The notes beneath the pieces are model-generated. The model did not search any database and had not been told where the DNA came from. It saw nothing but the letters and a program-made list of their open reading frames with translations. Both the position numbers and the translations under genes were made by a program. This document shows, piece after piece, positions 63,894 through 64,000 of a DNA stretch of 64,000 nt (position 1 is its first letter; each line of letters begins with the position of its first letter). The DNA comes from Halobacillus hunanensis (GTDB lineage Bacteria; Bacillota; Bacilli; Bacillales; Halobacillaceae), in the NCBI RefSeq assembly GCF_900166655.1, contig NZ_FVZB01000007.1, positions 248,001-312,000 of the forward strand. The letters are read 5' to 3'.

Positions 63894-64000
63894 ATGGATG
63901 TTTTAGAAGCCATCAAGGCAAGAAGAGAAATTACTTCTTATAAGGATGAACCGGTTCCTGACGACATCCTGCGAAAAGTGGAGGATGCGGGAGTTTTTGC
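63894..64000 (+). CDS. Nitroreductase family protein (N-terminus only)
   Basis: ATG 63894 follows GGGGGAGAGTT. The 35 visible residues begin MDVLEAIKARREITSYKDEP and continue VPDDILRKVEDAGV. The AIKARREITSYKDEPVPDDIL pattern is typical of flavin-dependent nitroreductases, whose Arg-Arg near the N-terminus binds FMN phosphate. The rest is outside the window. Confidence 0.8.
   Translation, partial: MDVLEAIKARREITSYKDEPVPDDILRKVEDAGVF

Overview
The window is a chromosomal stretch of a low-to-moderate GC, endospore-forming Firmicute of the family Bacillaceae. Gene order from about 0.3 to 41.5 kb follows the Bacillus subtilis fabHA-fabF / yjbA-trpS / opp / yjbC-spx-yjbE-mecA-coiA-pepF / yjbH-yjbI-yjbK / relQ-nadF-yjbO-prpE / fabI-cotO-cot / yjcA-yjcF-yjcG-yjcH order. 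Ribosome binding sites are of the strong GGAGG type, TTG starts are used, and terminators are Bacillus-like. Acidic proteins, a carnitine-to-betaine type operon with a BCCT carrier and duplicated oligopeptide-binding proteins suggest a moderate halophile of the Halobacillus/Virgibacillus kind. The genus is an inference.

Layout. 0-3.6 kb: fatty acid initiation and elongation (fabH, fabF) behind a FapR-type operator, then a LytR-CpsA-Psr protein. 3.8-6.6 kb: small membrane protein, yjbA, trpS under a T-box, DUF3899 protein. 6.7-14.7 kb: oligopeptide ABC transporter with two tandem oppA genes, each with its own near-identical promoter, then oppBCDF. 14.9-24.8 kb: DUF4015 glycosidase-like protein, yjbC, spx, yjbE, mecA, coiA, pepF, spxH, truncated haemoglobin and CYTH protein; Spx and its proteolysis adaptor SpxH lie close together. 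25-31 kb: relQ, nadF, rluD-type synthase, prpE, rodA-like, mgtE. 31-38 kb: DUF3231 protein, fabI with a second FapR-type site, then a spore-coat cluster (cotO, cotW-like, cotX, cotZ, a His-rich protein, yjcA) with two recognisable sigma-K promoters. 38-41.8 kb: MBL hydrolase, DUF421 protein, yjcF-yjcG-yjcH, tRNA-Val.

41.8-46.7 kb is a decaying region: nupC, arylamine N-acetyltransferase, UPF0126/TRIC and M20 peptidase remnants around one intact M24 peptidase, plus a 25-residue holin-like toxin ORF, a 50-residue ORF and an inverted-repeat element. 46.8-53.9 kb is a TetR regulator and a six-gene operon that reads as L-carnitine degradation: BKACE cleavage enzyme, carnitine dehydrogenase, thiolase, two-subunit CoA transferase, BCCT transporter. 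54.7-57.2 kb is serC-serA behind what reads as a single-aptamer glycine riboswitch with an intrinsic terminator. 57.3-64 kb holds a GMC oxidoreductase with its small partner, small membrane proteins, DinB-like, AraC/GyrI-type regulator, MBL hydrolase and the start of a nitroreductase.

The least expected signals are three intergenic arrays of imperfect 21-bp units (27.35, 33.48 and 57.33 kb; the first two align unit by unit), the glycine riboswitch placed on serine biosynthesis, and the carnitine operon lacking a betainyl-CoA thioesterase but carrying a CoA transferase that could do that job.
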